A DNA stretch of 64,000 nt, from positions 1,054,001 through 1,118,000 of the forward strand of contig JADKGN010000004.1 in NCBI GenBank assembly GCA_016722705.1, given 5' to 3'. Every line of letters starts with the position of its first letter. The first letter of the stretch is position 1. Below, one piece after another: positions 40,734-49,297 of the stretch. This stretch comes from Candidatus Dechloromonas phosphoritropha (GTDB lineage Bacteria > Pseudomonadota > Gammaproteobacteria > Burkholderiales > Rhodocyclaceae). Below the pieces are notes generated by a model, which saw only the letters and a program-made list of their open reading frames with translations, ran no database searches and was not told the origin of the DNA. The translations under genes were made by a program, and so were the position numbers.

Positions 40734-40757
40734 AAACGGCACCTTGCGGTGCCGTTT
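40734..40757 (-). terminator. Hairpin between livK and livH
   Basis: On the minus strand AAACGGCACC, loop GCAA, GGTGCCGTTT: a perfect 10-base-pair stem just after the livK stop, without a long T-run. In liv operons such an intercistronic hairpin commonly stabilises or partly terminates the binding-protein message, giving more LivK than permease. That role is inferred. Confidence 0.7.
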
Positions 40758-40776
40758 TGTTCAGCCCGAACCGTCC

Positions 40777-42123
40777 TTACTTCTTCTCGACCGCCGCCTT
40801 GGTTGCATCGGCAGCGTCCTTCACCGCCTCCGCACCGGCCTTGACCGCTTCCTTGCCGGCATCGGTCGCCGCACCGGCAACCGTCTTGGCGGTCTCCTTG
40901 ACTTCGGCCGCGGCTTCCTTCACCGCACCGGGGGCACCACCCCCGAGGGTCTCGACATATTCAAGCTTGCCGCCCTTGTACTGATAGACCGAGATCGCGC
41001 CACCCTTGAGGTCGCCGAACTCATCGAAAGCGATCAATGCGGTCACGCCGTCATAATTGGTTTTTCCAACCTCGGGCAGGTACTTCGCCGGCTCGACGGA
41101 ATCGGCGCGCTTCATCGAATCGGCCGCCACCATCACGGCATCGTAGACGTAGGGCGCGTAGAGCTGGATATCGGCGCCGAACTTCTTGGTGAACTTGTCG
41201 CGGAATTCCGGTCCCTTGGCCAGTTTCTCCAGCGGCATGCCCGGCAGCGAGCAATAATTGCCTTCGGTTGCCTCGCCGCCCAGCTTCATGAACTCCGGCG
41301 TACAGACGCCATCGCCGCCGAGGAACCTGGCCTTGATGCCGAGTTCCTTCATCTGCTTGGTCATCGGGCCGCCCTGGGCGTCCATGCCGCCGAAGAAGAC
41401 GAGATCCGGCTTGGTTGACTTGATCTTGGTCAGGATGGCCTTGAAGTCGGTTGCCTTGTCGTTGGTGTACTCGGTCGCCACGACCTTGAGGCCGGCGGCC
41501 TCCGCCGCCTTCTTGAACTCGTCGGCGAGACCCTGACCGTAGGCGGTACGGTCATCGACGACGGCGACGGTCCTGAAGCCCTGCCTGGCGGCGAACTCGC
41601 CCAGTGCCTTGCCCTGCTGGACATCGTTGGCCATCACGCGGAAAGTCGTCTTGAAGCCCTGCTGCGTGTATTTCGGGTTGGTTGCCGATCCGGAAATCTG
41701 CGGGATGCCGGCGTCTGAATACAGCTTGGAAGCCGGAATGGTGGTGCCGGAATTCAGGTGGCCGATGACGCCGGCGACCTTGGCGTCGACCAGCTTCTGG
41801 GCAACGATGGATCCCTGTTTCGGGTCAGCCTGGTCGTCTTCACCGAGCAATTCGAACGTTACCTTGGCACCGCCGATTTCCAGGCCGCGGGCATTCAACT
41901 CCTCGACCGCCAGGAGTGCTCCGTATTCGTTGTCCTTCCCGAGGTGGGCCTGCGGGCCAGTCATCGGCGCCACGTGACCGAGCTTGACGACGATTACCGG
42001 CATGGCGACGGGCGCCGGCGCCGCCGGGGCCACTACCTGCTTCGGCTCTTCTTTCTTGCCGCAGGCGCCGAGGGCAAGGGCGGCGACAGCGGAGAGGGCA
42101 ATTGCGGAAAGCTTTGCTTGCAT
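40777..42123 (-). CDS. livK: Branched-chain amino-acid binding lipoprotein with Ala/Lys tail
   Basis: A 448-residue periplasmic-binding protein of the Leu/Ile/Val family, here a lipoprotein (signal peptide MQAKLSAIALSAVAALALGA, lipobox cysteine at about 21). Residues about 45-385 are the normal two-lobe binding fold (VKLGHVAPMTGPQAHLGKDN, GVIGHLNSGTTIPAS, FFGGMDAQGGPMTKQMKEL). The last 60 or so residues are an unusual repetitive Ala/Lys/Glu tail (KEAAAEVKETAKTVAGAATD onward), predicted as a long amphipathic helix. First gene of livKHMGF, divergent from the FeeM-PilZ gene. Confidence 0.92.
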   Translation of the reverse strand: MQAKLSAIALSAVAALALGACGKKEEPKQVVAPAAPAPVAMPVIVVKLGHVAPMTGPQAHLGKDNEYGALLAVEELNARGLEIGGAKVTFELLGEDDQADPKQGSIVAQKLVDAKVAGVIGHLNSGTTIPASKLYSDAGIPQISGSATNPKYTQQGFKTTFRVMANDVQQGKALGEFAARQGFRTVAVVDDRTAYGQGLADEFKKAAEAAGLKVVATEYTNDKATDFKAILTKIKSTKPDLVFFGGMDAQGGPMTKQMKELGIKARFLGGDGVCTPEFMKLGGEATEGNYCSLPGMPLEKLAKGPEFRDKFTKKFGADIQLYAPYVYDAVMVAADSMKRADSVEPAKYLPEVGKTNYDGVTALIAFDEFGDLKGGAISVYQYKGGKLEYVETLGGGAPGAVKEAAAEVKETAKTVAGAATDAGKEAVKAGAEAVKDAADATKAAVEKK

Positions 42124-42215
42124 CGATGAGTCTCCTGACTTGTTGATGGTGCGAAGAAAAAATACTGACGTCCGATTGTCCGGAGCCGTCGGAGCCGTGT
42201 CAATAACAAGGTGCT

Positions 42216-43556
42216 ATGATGACATTGGACAAGGACAACATTCTGGCATACGCGATGTGGCCCAATCGACTCCTGAAGGACATCACCGAGCGGGCGCTTC
42301 GGCGGCTTCTTCTGCCGCTTCCGCGCCGGAGGAGGTATCGCGTCCTGCGCTACTTTGCACATTACGATCCCACCCCCAGTTCGCGGCTGATTTTCAAGAT
42401 CGCCGAAACCCGCGAAGAGTTCGAGGGCTGTTTCCGGCTGCTGCACGATGCCTATGTCCGGAGCGGCTACATGGAGCCCGATCCCTCGCGAATGCGGGTG
42501 ACCGTCTATAACGCGTTGCCGACGACGACCACGCTGTGCGCGCTGTTCGACAACAAGGTCGTCGGGACGCTGTCGCTGATTCGCGAGAGCGCCATCGGCC
42601 TTCCGCTGCAGCGGGCTTTCGACCTGACCAGCGTGCGCGCCAAACGCGGCAACATTGCCGAGGTGTCGGGACTGGCCATCGATCCTGCTTTCCAGCAGCG
42701 GGGTGGAATGATCCTGATGCCACTGATGAAGTGCCTGTACGAGCACTGCACGACCTTCTTCGACACTCGGCACCTGGTCATCGCCGTCAATCCGCGGCAT
42801 ATCGAGACCTACGAAGCGCTGCTTTTCTTCCGGCGCCTTTCGGCAAACGTCGTTCCCGGCTACGACTTCGTCAATGGCGCGCCCGCCGTCGGCGCCACAC
42901 TGGATCTCAGGAACGCGCCAGAACTCCTACGCAAGTGCTATGGCGAGAGGCCGCTGCGCCGGAACCTCCACCACTATTTCATGGTCATGCGGCTACCCAA
43001 CATCAAAATGCCCGACCGCCGCTTTTTCACAGCCAACGATCCGCTCATGACTCCGGATCTGATCGACCATTTCTTTAACCGGAAGACTAATGTCTTCGCC
43101 ACCTTGAGCGACCGCAAGAAGATGCTTCTGCACGCCATCTACGATCTGCCCGACTTCCGGAAGGTATTGCCGCCGCTGTCGCTGCCGACCGGCGCCGCGA
43201 TGGTCCGCCAGCACCGGCGCTTTTCGGTCAGGTGTCCCGGACGCCTGTCATCCACCGAAGGTAAGGAAGCGGCGATCACGATCGAGGTCAGCGACGTTTC
43301 GCGCTACGGTTTCCGCGCCCAAGCCCGCCAGCCCGTGCAGCCCGGCACCTGGCTGACCGCACTGATCCAGCTTGGCCGCCAGGAGGCATCGCTGCTGCTG
43401 GTGCGCAATGTCCAGGACCAGGAATTCGGAGGCAGCCACCGCTACGGATTCCAGATCGGCGAGCCTGACCTTGCCTGGCGCAAGTTCGTGAACGCACTGC
43501 ACGACGGCCGTACCCAAAGTGACCTCGATAACGCCACCGGTTTTCTTTCTTCTTGA
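42216..43556 (+). CDS. FeeM-like N-acyl amino acid synthase fused to PilZ
   Basis: A 446-residue two-domain protein. Residues about 55-290 have a GNAT-type fold of the N-acyl amino acid synthase (FeeM) kind: FRLLHDAYVRSGYMEPDPSR, then NKVVGTLSLI, AEVSGLAIDPAFQQRGGMIL and HLVIAVNPRHIETYEALLFF. Residues about 328-430 are a PilZ domain with both c-di-GMP motifs: RQHRRFSV (RxxxR) and DVSRYGFRA (D/NxSxxG). The second ATG (42219) is equally possible as start. The gene is divergent from livK; the downstream oxidase follows closely. Expected role: c-di-GMP-controlled synthesis of an acylated amino acid, by inference. Confidence 0.78.
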   Translation: MMTLDKDNILAYAMWPNRLLKDITERALRRLLLPLPRRRRYRVLRYFAHYDPTPSSRLIFKIAETREEFEGCFRLLHDAYVRSGYMEPDPSRMRVTVYNALPTTTTLCALFDNKVVGTLSLIRESAIGLPLQRAFDLTSVRAKRGNIAEVSGLAIDPAFQQRGGMILMPLMKCLYEHCTTFFDTRHLVIAVNPRHIETYEALLFFRRLSANVVPGYDFVNGAPAVGATLDLRNAPELLRKCYGERPLRRNLHHYFMVMRLPNIKMPDRRFFTANDPLMTPDLIDHFFNRKTNVFATLSDRKKMLLHAIYDLPDFRKVLPPLSLPTGAAMVRQHRRFSVRCPGRLSSTEGKEAAITIEVSDVSRYGFRAQARQPVQPGTWLTALIQLGRQEASLLLVRNVQDQEFGGSHRYGFQIGEPDLAWRKFVNALHDGRTQSDLDNATGFLSS

Positions 43557-43564
43557 GTAAGGCG

Positions 43565-44758
43565 ATGCCTGCTTCATCATTGCCGCAAGGCCTGAGACAG
43601 TCGCTTGCCGGACATTTCGGTTCCCGCTTTTCCAGCGGGGACTCAACACGCCTGCAGCACGGACGCGACGAATCGGTCCATCAACCGGCGCTGCCCGACG
43701 GCGTCGTCATGGCTGAAAGCACTGAAGAAGTTGCGTTGACCGTCGGGCTCTGCGCTGAACACGGCGTACCGATCATCCCCTACGGCGTCGGCAGTTCGGT
43801 CGAAGGCCATGTGCTGGCGCCGGGCGGCGGCATCTCGCTCGACCTTTCGGGCATGAACCGGGTCATCGCCATCCACGCCGAAGATGGCGATGCGGTGGTC
43901 GAGGCCGGCGTCACGCGCAAGCAGCTCAACGATGCGCTGAAGGGCACTGGCCTGTTCTTTCCCATCGACCCCGGTGCCGATGCAACGCTCGGCGGCATGG
44001 CGGCGACCCGCGCTTCCGGCACCAATGCCGTGCGCTACGGGACGATGAAGGACAACGTGCTGGCGACGACGACCGTGCTCGCCGACGGCCGCATCATGAA
44101 AACCGGCGGCCGCGCCCGCAAGTCGTCGGCCGGTTACGACCTGACTCGCCTGCTGGTCGGCTCGGAAGGCACGCTCGGCATCATGAGCGAGCTGACGGTC
44201 AGGCTCTACCCGATTCCCGAGGCCATCTCGGCCGCCGTGTGCACCTTCCCGAGCATCGCCGCCGCCGTGCAGACGGTCATCCAGACCATCCAGCTCGGCG
44301 TGCCGGTGGCGCGCATCGAATTGCTCGACGCGCTGTCGCTGCAGGCCATCAACCGCTTCAGCAAGACCACGCTGGCCGAGGCGCCGACGCTATTTTTCGA
44401 ATTCCACGGCAGCCCGGCCTCGGTCGCCGAGCAAGCGGAAACCGTGCAGGCCATCGCCGGCGATCTCGGCGGCGCCAACTTCGCCTGGGCGACCCGCCCG
44501 GAAGACCGCAGCCGCCTGTGGCAGGCACGCCACGACGCCTACTTCGCCTGCCTGCAACTGAAGCCGGGCAGCCGTGTCGTCGACCGCGCCATCGTCATGG
44601 AAGGCACCTGTACCGGCGAGCATGGCATCGGCCTCGGCAAGCGGCAGTACCTGATCCCGGAACATGGCAGCGTTGCGGTCGACGTGATGCGGGCAGTGAA
44701 AACTGCGCTCGATCCGCAAAACCTACTCAACCCGGGAAAGATACTGCCCGAACCGTGA
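43565..44758 (+). CDS. FAD-linked oxidase (GlcD/D-lactate dehydrogenase type) lacking an internal segment
   Basis: A 397-residue PCMH-type flavoprotein. The FAD domain is intact (PYGVGSSVEGHVLAPGGGIS, DPGADATLGGMAATRASGTN, GRARKSSAGYDLTRLLVGSE). The C-terminal end is also normal (GTCTGEHGIGLGKRQYL and LDPQNLLNPGKILPEP). Between them, at about residue 336, LKPGSR runs straight into VVDRAIVMEGT. Family members carry some 60 more residues here, including the metal-binding HVGDGNFH motif. The reading frame is kept. The start is the ATG at 43565 after AAGG. Catalytic activity is doubtful. Confidence 0.82.
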   Translation: MPASSLPQGLRQSLAGHFGSRFSSGDSTRLQHGRDESVHQPALPDGVVMAESTEEVALTVGLCAEHGVPIIPYGVGSSVEGHVLAPGGGISLDLSGMNRVIAIHAEDGDAVVEAGVTRKQLNDALKGTGLFFPIDPGADATLGGMAATRASGTNAVRYGTMKDNVLATTTVLADGRIMKTGGRARKSSAGYDLTRLLVGSEGTLGIMSELTVRLYPIPEAISAAVCTFPSIAAAVQTVIQTIQLGVPVARIELLDALSLQAINRFSKTTLAEAPTLFFEFHGSPASVAEQAETVQAIAGDLGGANFAWATRPEDRSRLWQARHDAYFACLQLKPGSRVVDRAIVMEGTCTGEHGIGLGKRQYLIPEHGSVAVDVMRAVKTALDPQNLLNPGKILPEP

Positions 44759-44775
44759 TGGCATAGAATCGCAGG

Positions 44776-45015
44776 ATGCCCTTGACGCCCTATCGCCAGC
44801 TGGCCCTGCAGGGAGCGGCGATCATTCTCGTGCTTTCGCTGGCCTGGCCCTATTTCGGCTGGACCGCCAAAGCCATGCCGTGGCGCGAAACGGTGCTTGC
44901 GATCGGCGCTGTCGCCTTCGTCTTTGCGACACTGTCCCGGCAACCGTGGCCATGGCGCATCGCCCACGCCACCGTCTTGCCGCTGGCGTGGTTCTTCTAC
45001 CCGTCGCCGTTATGA
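44776..45015 (+). CDS. Small membrane protein
   Basis: A 79-residue protein with three hydrophobic segments (LALQGAAIILVLSLAWPYFG, TVLAIGAVAFVFATL, IAHATVLPLAWFF). It lies 17 bases after the oxidase gene and its stop overlaps the ATG of the sensor kinase (ATGA), so it is translated with the kinase. I do not recognise a family. A role as an accessory membrane part of the sensor is possible but untested. Confidence 0.6.
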   Translation: MPLTPYRQLALQGAAIILVLSLAWPYFGWTAKAMPWRETVLAIGAVAFVFATLSRQPWPWRIAHATVLPLAWFFYPSPL

Positions 45016-47108
45016 TCCGTCGTCGCCCCGACCTGCTCGCCCTGATCGTCGCCGTGACCGGCACGCTCGCCGTGGTCGCCTTCCTCCTCGGCGACCTGTT
45101 GCTGTCGCGCGAACGCGAAATCGATCTCGGCACGGCGCGGACCGAACACTTCGGGACGATGCTCGCCGAGCACACGGCGCGCACCTACGAAGCCCTGGAC
45201 ATCCTGCTACGCGAGATTGCTTCCGACCTGTCAAGCAATCATCCGGAGTGGCCAACCTGGGAGTCCAGCCGCGGCTGGAGCTACGTCGCCGAGCGTCATA
45301 CCCGCTCCCTGCCCCAGTTGCGCGACCTGATCATCTTTGGCCGCGACGGTGAGGAGCGCTTCATCTCGACCTATTTCCCGCCGCCGCGCATCAACGTGCG
45401 TGACCGGCCCTACTTCATCGCGCTCGAACAGGGAAAGCCCACCATCAGCTTCGGCCCCTTCATCGGCCGCACTTCGGGTCGCTACACCTACGCCCTGGCG
45501 CGGCGCATCCAGGACGCCGGAGGCGACTTCGCCGGTATCGTCGCTGCCGCCATCGAGCCCGCCTACTTTTCCGGCCATTGCTGGTCCAACCGTCTGGCCG
45601 AGGATTTCGAATCGGTCATCATCAACGCCCGCGGGCAGGTTGTCGCCTCCTGCCGGCCGACCGAGCTCAGCAAGCAATCGCCGATTCTCGGCGCCCTCGC
45701 GGTCGATGTTCTCTATGGCGGCCGGCTGCGCGGCTGGCTTCCGACGACCGGTGTCGCCCGTGACAACGGACTGATCGCTTCGGTGTCGCCGGTACCGGAT
45801 TTCGCCGACCTGCGCGTGCTCACCGTCCTTCCCGAATCCAGCGTGCTGGCCTCGTGGCGCGGCCATCTTACGCAAGTTGGAATACTCGCCTTCATCGTCA
45901 TCCTGATCCTGCTCGCCGGCGGGCTGCTGGTGCGTCGCCAGGTTCGCGACATGCACGCGCTGACCGACGATCTGGCGGCCAGCCGGGACCAGCTCGAGGC
46001 GCGCGTCCAGGCCGCCACCGCCGAACTGTCGCTGCAGAAGGACCAGGCCGAACAGTCCAACCGCGCCAAGAGCCGCTTCCTGGCCGCGGCCAGCCACGAC
46101 CTGCGCCAGCCCCTGCACGCGCTGGCGCTCTTCGCCACCAACCTGCAGCGACAGATCCAGGCAGGCAACAGCAACGAATTGCCGCGGCTGTCCAGGCAGA
46201 TATCTGCGTCGACCGACATGCTGCGCGAGCTGTTCGATTCGCTGCTCGACATCTCGAGGCTGGACGTTACCGAAATAGGGACCGAGATCCATGCCTTCGC
46301 GCTGAACCCAACCCTTGAGCGGCTGGCTACGTCGTTCCGCGGTGTTGCGGTCGACCGCCAGCAAACCCTCATTTTCAGGCCGACCGGGGTCTGGGTTGAA
46401 TCCGACCCGGCGCTGCTCGAACGCATCCTGTCCAACCTGATCGCCAACGCGCTGCGCTATACCGCTCCCGGCGGCCGGATCTTTGTCGGTACGCGCCGAC
46501 GTGGCGAAAATATGCTGATCGAAGTTCGCGACAATGGCTGCGGTATCGCCAGCGAGCATCACGACGCCATCTTCGACGAGTTCTACCAGATTGGGAACCG
46601 GGCACGCCAAGCGCAGCGGGGACTGGGTCTCGGTCTCTCCATTGTCACCCGCCTGGCGCGGGCCCTGGGCATCGCGGTCAATCTGCGTTCGGCGCTCGGC
46701 CGTGGCAGCACATTCGGGTTGCTGATCAAGAGGGCTCCGCCACCAGCCGTGGCCAGGCTTTCCGAGCCGGCGCCGAGCGGCGCGGCCATCCATTTCGTCG
46801 GCAACAGCAGCGATCTGCGGGCGTGCATGGAAATGGCAGTGAACTGGCGCCATAAGATCAGCCATGATCCAACTGGGGGTGGCCGGGCGCCCGAAAGCCA
46901 GCGACCGTCCATCATCGTTACGCTGGCCAGCCTCGCCGCGCTGGTGCGGGCGACGGACCCGACGGGTGCCCCGATCATCGCGCTTGACGACGGTCACGAG
47001 GTTCCCCTGCCGCAAGATTGCCACCTGCTTTCGCTGCCGGTGCGGCCCGCCAAGTTCCGGGCTCTGCTCGGCCAGCGTCAGAAAGCCGCGCCGAGATCGA
47101 TGCCGTAG
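45012..47108 (+). CDS. Sensor histidine kinase with Cache-like periplasmic domain
   Basis: A 698-residue membrane kinase (MIRRRPDLLALIVAVTGTLA). Helix 1 about 11-33; a periplasmic dCache/PAS-like sensor about 34-285 (RDRPYFIALEQGKPTISFGP is typical); helix 2 about 293-313; a coiled coil; HisKA with ASHDLRQPLHALAL (His near 362); HATPase with LSNLIANALRYTAPGG, VRDNGCGI and GLGLGLSIV. The C-terminal 120 residues resemble a degraded receiver without a clear phospho-acceptor Asp. Its 3' end overlaps the response-regulator gene on the other strand by 31 bases. Confidence 0.9.
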   Translation: MIRRRPDLLALIVAVTGTLAVVAFLLGDLLLSREREIDLGTARTEHFGTMLAEHTARTYEALDILLREIASDLSSNHPEWPTWESSRGWSYVAERHTRSLPQLRDLIIFGRDGEERFISTYFPPPRINVRDRPYFIALEQGKPTISFGPFIGRTSGRYTYALARRIQDAGGDFAGIVAAAIEPAYFSGHCWSNRLAEDFESVIINARGQVVASCRPTELSKQSPILGALAVDVLYGGRLRGWLPTTGVARDNGLIASVSPVPDFADLRVLTVLPESSVLASWRGHLTQVGILAFIVILILLAGGLLVRRQVRDMHALTDDLAASRDQLEARVQAATAELSLQKDQAEQSNRAKSRFLAAASHDLRQPLHALALFATNLQRQIQAGNSNELPRLSRQISASTDMLRELFDSLLDISRLDVTEIGTEIHAFALNPTLERLATSFRGVAVDRQQTLIFRPTGVWVESDPALLERILSNLIANALRYTAPGGRIFVGTRRRGENMLIEVRDNGCGIASEHHDAIFDEFYQIGNRARQAQRGLGLGLSIVTRLARALGIAVNLRSALGRGSTFGLLIKRAPPPAVARLSEPAPSGAAIHFVGNSSDLRACMEMAVNWRHKISHDPTGGGRAPESQRPSIIVTLASLAALVRATDPTGAPIIALDDGHEVPLPQDCHLLSLPVRPAKFRALLGQRQKAAPRSMP

Positions 47109-47752
47109 CGCATCACGGCGATCAACGCCTGGGTGCGGCTGGCAACGCCGAGTGTCTTGAGGATCGCCGTCACGTGGATCTTGACGGTACCTTCCGAAAG
47201 GTCGAGGTGCCCGGCGATCTCGCGATTTGAAAGACCTCGTGCGACCAGCGCCAGGACCTGTGCCTGGCGCTCGGTCAGTCCAAACTCCGCGGGACTGACT
47301 CCCGCCCCACCGCTGCCGGATGGCGGCAGCGGCACGAGATCATCGAGGTGCCCCCCTTTGCCGGCGCCCTGCGGTCGGAAAATCTCGCCGGCCAGAACCC
47401 GGCGCACCGCGGCGAGCAGTTGTTCTCCGGAAAAGGATTTCGGGATGAACCCGGAAGCACCGAGATTCATCACGCGGGCGACGGTCGGCCGATCGTCGAA
47501 TGCCGAGACGGCGACGACCGGAATCGCCGGGTAGCGCCGGCGCAGTATGTCGAGGCCGGCGAACCCATCGATCCCGGGCAAGGCGAGGTCGAGCAGGATC
47601 AGGTCGACTTCGTCCTCGTCTTCGAGGAGTGCGAGCGCCGACTCGAAATCCGGCCTGTCGGCCACGACGACCCCCTCCTCCACCTGCGCGAGCAGGTTCA
47701 CCAGCCCCTCGCGGACCAACGTGTGGTCTTCAATCACCAGAAGCTTGTGCAT
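47078..47752 (-). CDS. NarL/LuxR-family response regulator
   Basis: A 224-residue regulator: receiver domain about 1-120 (LLVIEDHTLVREGLVNLLAQ, phospho-acceptor in LILLDLALPG, AVSAFDD, and GFIPKSF), a Gly/Ser/Pro linker and a C-terminal LuxR helix-turn-helix (LTERQAQVLALVARGLSNRE through SEGTVKIHVTAILKTLGV). It is the probable partner of the adjacent kinase, but the two genes converge and share 31 bases at their 3' ends. Confidence 0.92.
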   Translation of the reverse strand: MHKLLVIEDHTLVREGLVNLLAQVEEGVVVADRPDFESALALLEDEDEVDLILLDLALPGIDGFAGLDILRRRYPAIPVVAVSAFDDRPTVARVMNLGASGFIPKSFSGEQLLAAVRRVLAGEIFRPQGAGKGGHLDDLVPLPPSGSGGAGVSPAEFGLTERQAQVLALVARGLSNREIAGHLDLSEGTVKIHVTAILKTLGVASRTQALIAVMRYGIDLGAAF

Positions 47753-47840
47753 GCCTCCCCTGCAGTCATCGTGCGTAATTTGTCACGTGCCCCAGCGAAG
47801 TGGTTTAAGATGCCAGAACGCTTTTGCCATGGAGAGAGAC

Positions 47841-48296
47841 ATGTCCAACAATACCCCGAACCTGAATGACCCGCTGGCTTTTGTGCGCAGCATGTGGAGT
47901 GGCATGGGAATCACGATGCCTGGCATGGTGACGCCGACCTTTGATGTCGATGAACTGGACAAGCGCATCAAGGACATGAAGGCGGTCGAAGCCTGGCTGC
48001 GAATGAATCTGTCGATGCTGCAGATGACCATCCAGGGACTCGAAATGCAGCGCACCACTCTCGGCGCCGTCCAGGCCATGGGCCAACTCGCCTCCAATAC
48101 GGCCAAGGCGATGAACCCGGAAGCCGCGGAGGTGCCTGCCGCGGTCGACCCGGAAAAGAGTGCATTTTCCGATGCCGCGCTGTGGCCCTGGCAGATGATG
48201 CAGCAGATGCGCGACCAGATGCAACAAGCCGCCGAAGCGGCCGTAAAGACAAGCAGCGAGGAAAACCCCGCCGCCAAGCGCAGCGAGACCCCCTAG
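47841..48296 (+). CDS. phaM: PhaM-type polyhydroxyalkanoate granule protein
   Basis: A 151-residue protein (MSNNTPNLNDPLAFVRSMWS). The N-terminal DPLAFVRSMWSGMGITMPGM, VDELDKRIKDMKAVEAWLRM and NLSMLQMTIQGLEMQRTTLG match PhaM, which activates PHB synthase and attaches granules to the nucleoid in Cupriavidus. The Cupriavidus protein is longer (263 residues) with a Lys/Ala/Pro DNA-binding tail; here the tail is short (AAEAAVKTSSEENPAAKRSE). The ATG at 47841 follows GGAGAGAGAC. It implies polyhydroxybutyrate storage in this organism. Its 3' end overlaps the AEC gene by 4 bases, on opposite strands. Confidence 0.85.
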   Translation: MSNNTPNLNDPLAFVRSMWSGMGITMPGMVTPTFDVDELDKRIKDMKAVEAWLRMNLSMLQMTIQGLEMQRTTLGAVQAMGQLASNTAKAMNPEAAEVPAAVDPEKSAFSDAALWPWQMMQQMRDQMQQAAEAAVKTSSEENPAAKRSETP

Positions 48297-49189
48297 CGCA
48301 TCAACCACGCTGCCCACAGCGGCAGCGTGAGCATCGAACCCAGCGTGGTCGCCGAAATCAGCCACGCGACACTGCGCCCGTCGCCACCCATGCGCATCGC
48401 CAGAATGTAGGCTGACGAGGCTGTCGGCAGTGCGGCAAACAAAACGACGACCCGGTAATTCATGGCTTCGAGGCCGAGCAGCAGGCCGACGCTGGCCGCG
48501 ATCAGTGGCAAGGCGAGCAGCTTGACGCCGAGCAGCCATAGCGAATAGCCACGCACGCCCTGCGATCCGTTCAGACGCAGGGCGGCGCCGACGGTGATCA
48601 GGCCCAGCGCGATCGCCGCATCGGCGAGGCGGCCGAGGAAGGCCTGGAGCGGCGGCGGCGGCACAAAGCCGGCCAGATTCAGGAGAAAGCCGGCGGCGGT
48701 GCCCCAGATCAACGGATTGCGCGCCACTTCGCGCCACAGGCCGACTTCGCCGTGGCGCGCCAGCATCCACACTGAAACCAGATTGGCCAGCGGCACCGCG
48801 GCACCAACGATCAGCCCCATCGTGGCGATCCCGACCGCGCCGTAGAGCATGCCGGCAATTGCCAGCGCGATATAGGAATTGAAGCGGTAGCCGCACTGGA
48901 ACAGCGACGCGAAAGTGAGCGGTGGAATCCTGATTACCAGACGCGGCAACAGCGCCAGCAGCATGCCGCCGAGCATCGCGGCGAAGGCAGTCGCCAGCAG
49001 CGGCAGCGCCGCCCCCAGATCGAGACGGGTCTTGACGATGGCGTTGATCAACAGTGCCGGAAAGAGGATGAAGTAAACGAGCTTCTCGACGCCGGTCCAG
49101 AAATGGTCGCCGAGATGCATCCAGCGCCGGATTCCGACACCGAGCAGGATCAGCGCGAAATCGGGCAGCAACTGGAGGGCGGTATTCAT
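48293..49189 (-). CDS. AEC-family transporter
   Basis: A 298-residue auxin-efflux-carrier-family membrane protein with about ten helices (MNTALQLLPDFALILLGVGI). The family pattern of two five-helix halves is visible, with FQCGYRFNSYIALAIAGMLY in the first half and ALPTASSAYILAMRMGGDGR in the second, where the conserved crossover loops lie. Such proteins in bacteria export or import dicarboxylates such as malate or malonate, but the substrate cannot be assigned here. Confidence 0.88.
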   Translation of the reverse strand: MNTALQLLPDFALILLGVGIRRWMHLGDHFWTGVEKLVYFILFPALLINAIVKTRLDLGAALPLLATAFAAMLGGMLLALLPRLVIRIPPLTFASLFQCGYRFNSYIALAIAGMLYGAVGIATMGLIVGAAVPLANLVSVWMLARHGEVGLWREVARNPLIWGTAAGFLLNLAGFVPPPPLQAFLGRLADAAIALGLITVGAALRLNGSQGVRGYSLWLLGVKLLALPLIAASVGLLLGLEAMNYRVVVLFAALPTASSAYILAMRMGGDGRSVAWLISATTLGSMLTLPLWAAWLMR

Positions 49190-49297
49190 GGGCGGATTTT
49201 AAGTCCTGCGGTCAACCGCCAGATATACGTAAAAACCACATTCCACCTTGACCCTGCCGCACAAACCCGAAATACTCGCCGCATCAAGGAGATAAAA

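Noticed and set aside
45231..47024. 597-codon frame opposite the sensor kinase gene
   Set aside because: The kinase frame has all family motifs; the antisense frame has none and is a GC-rich composition artefact.
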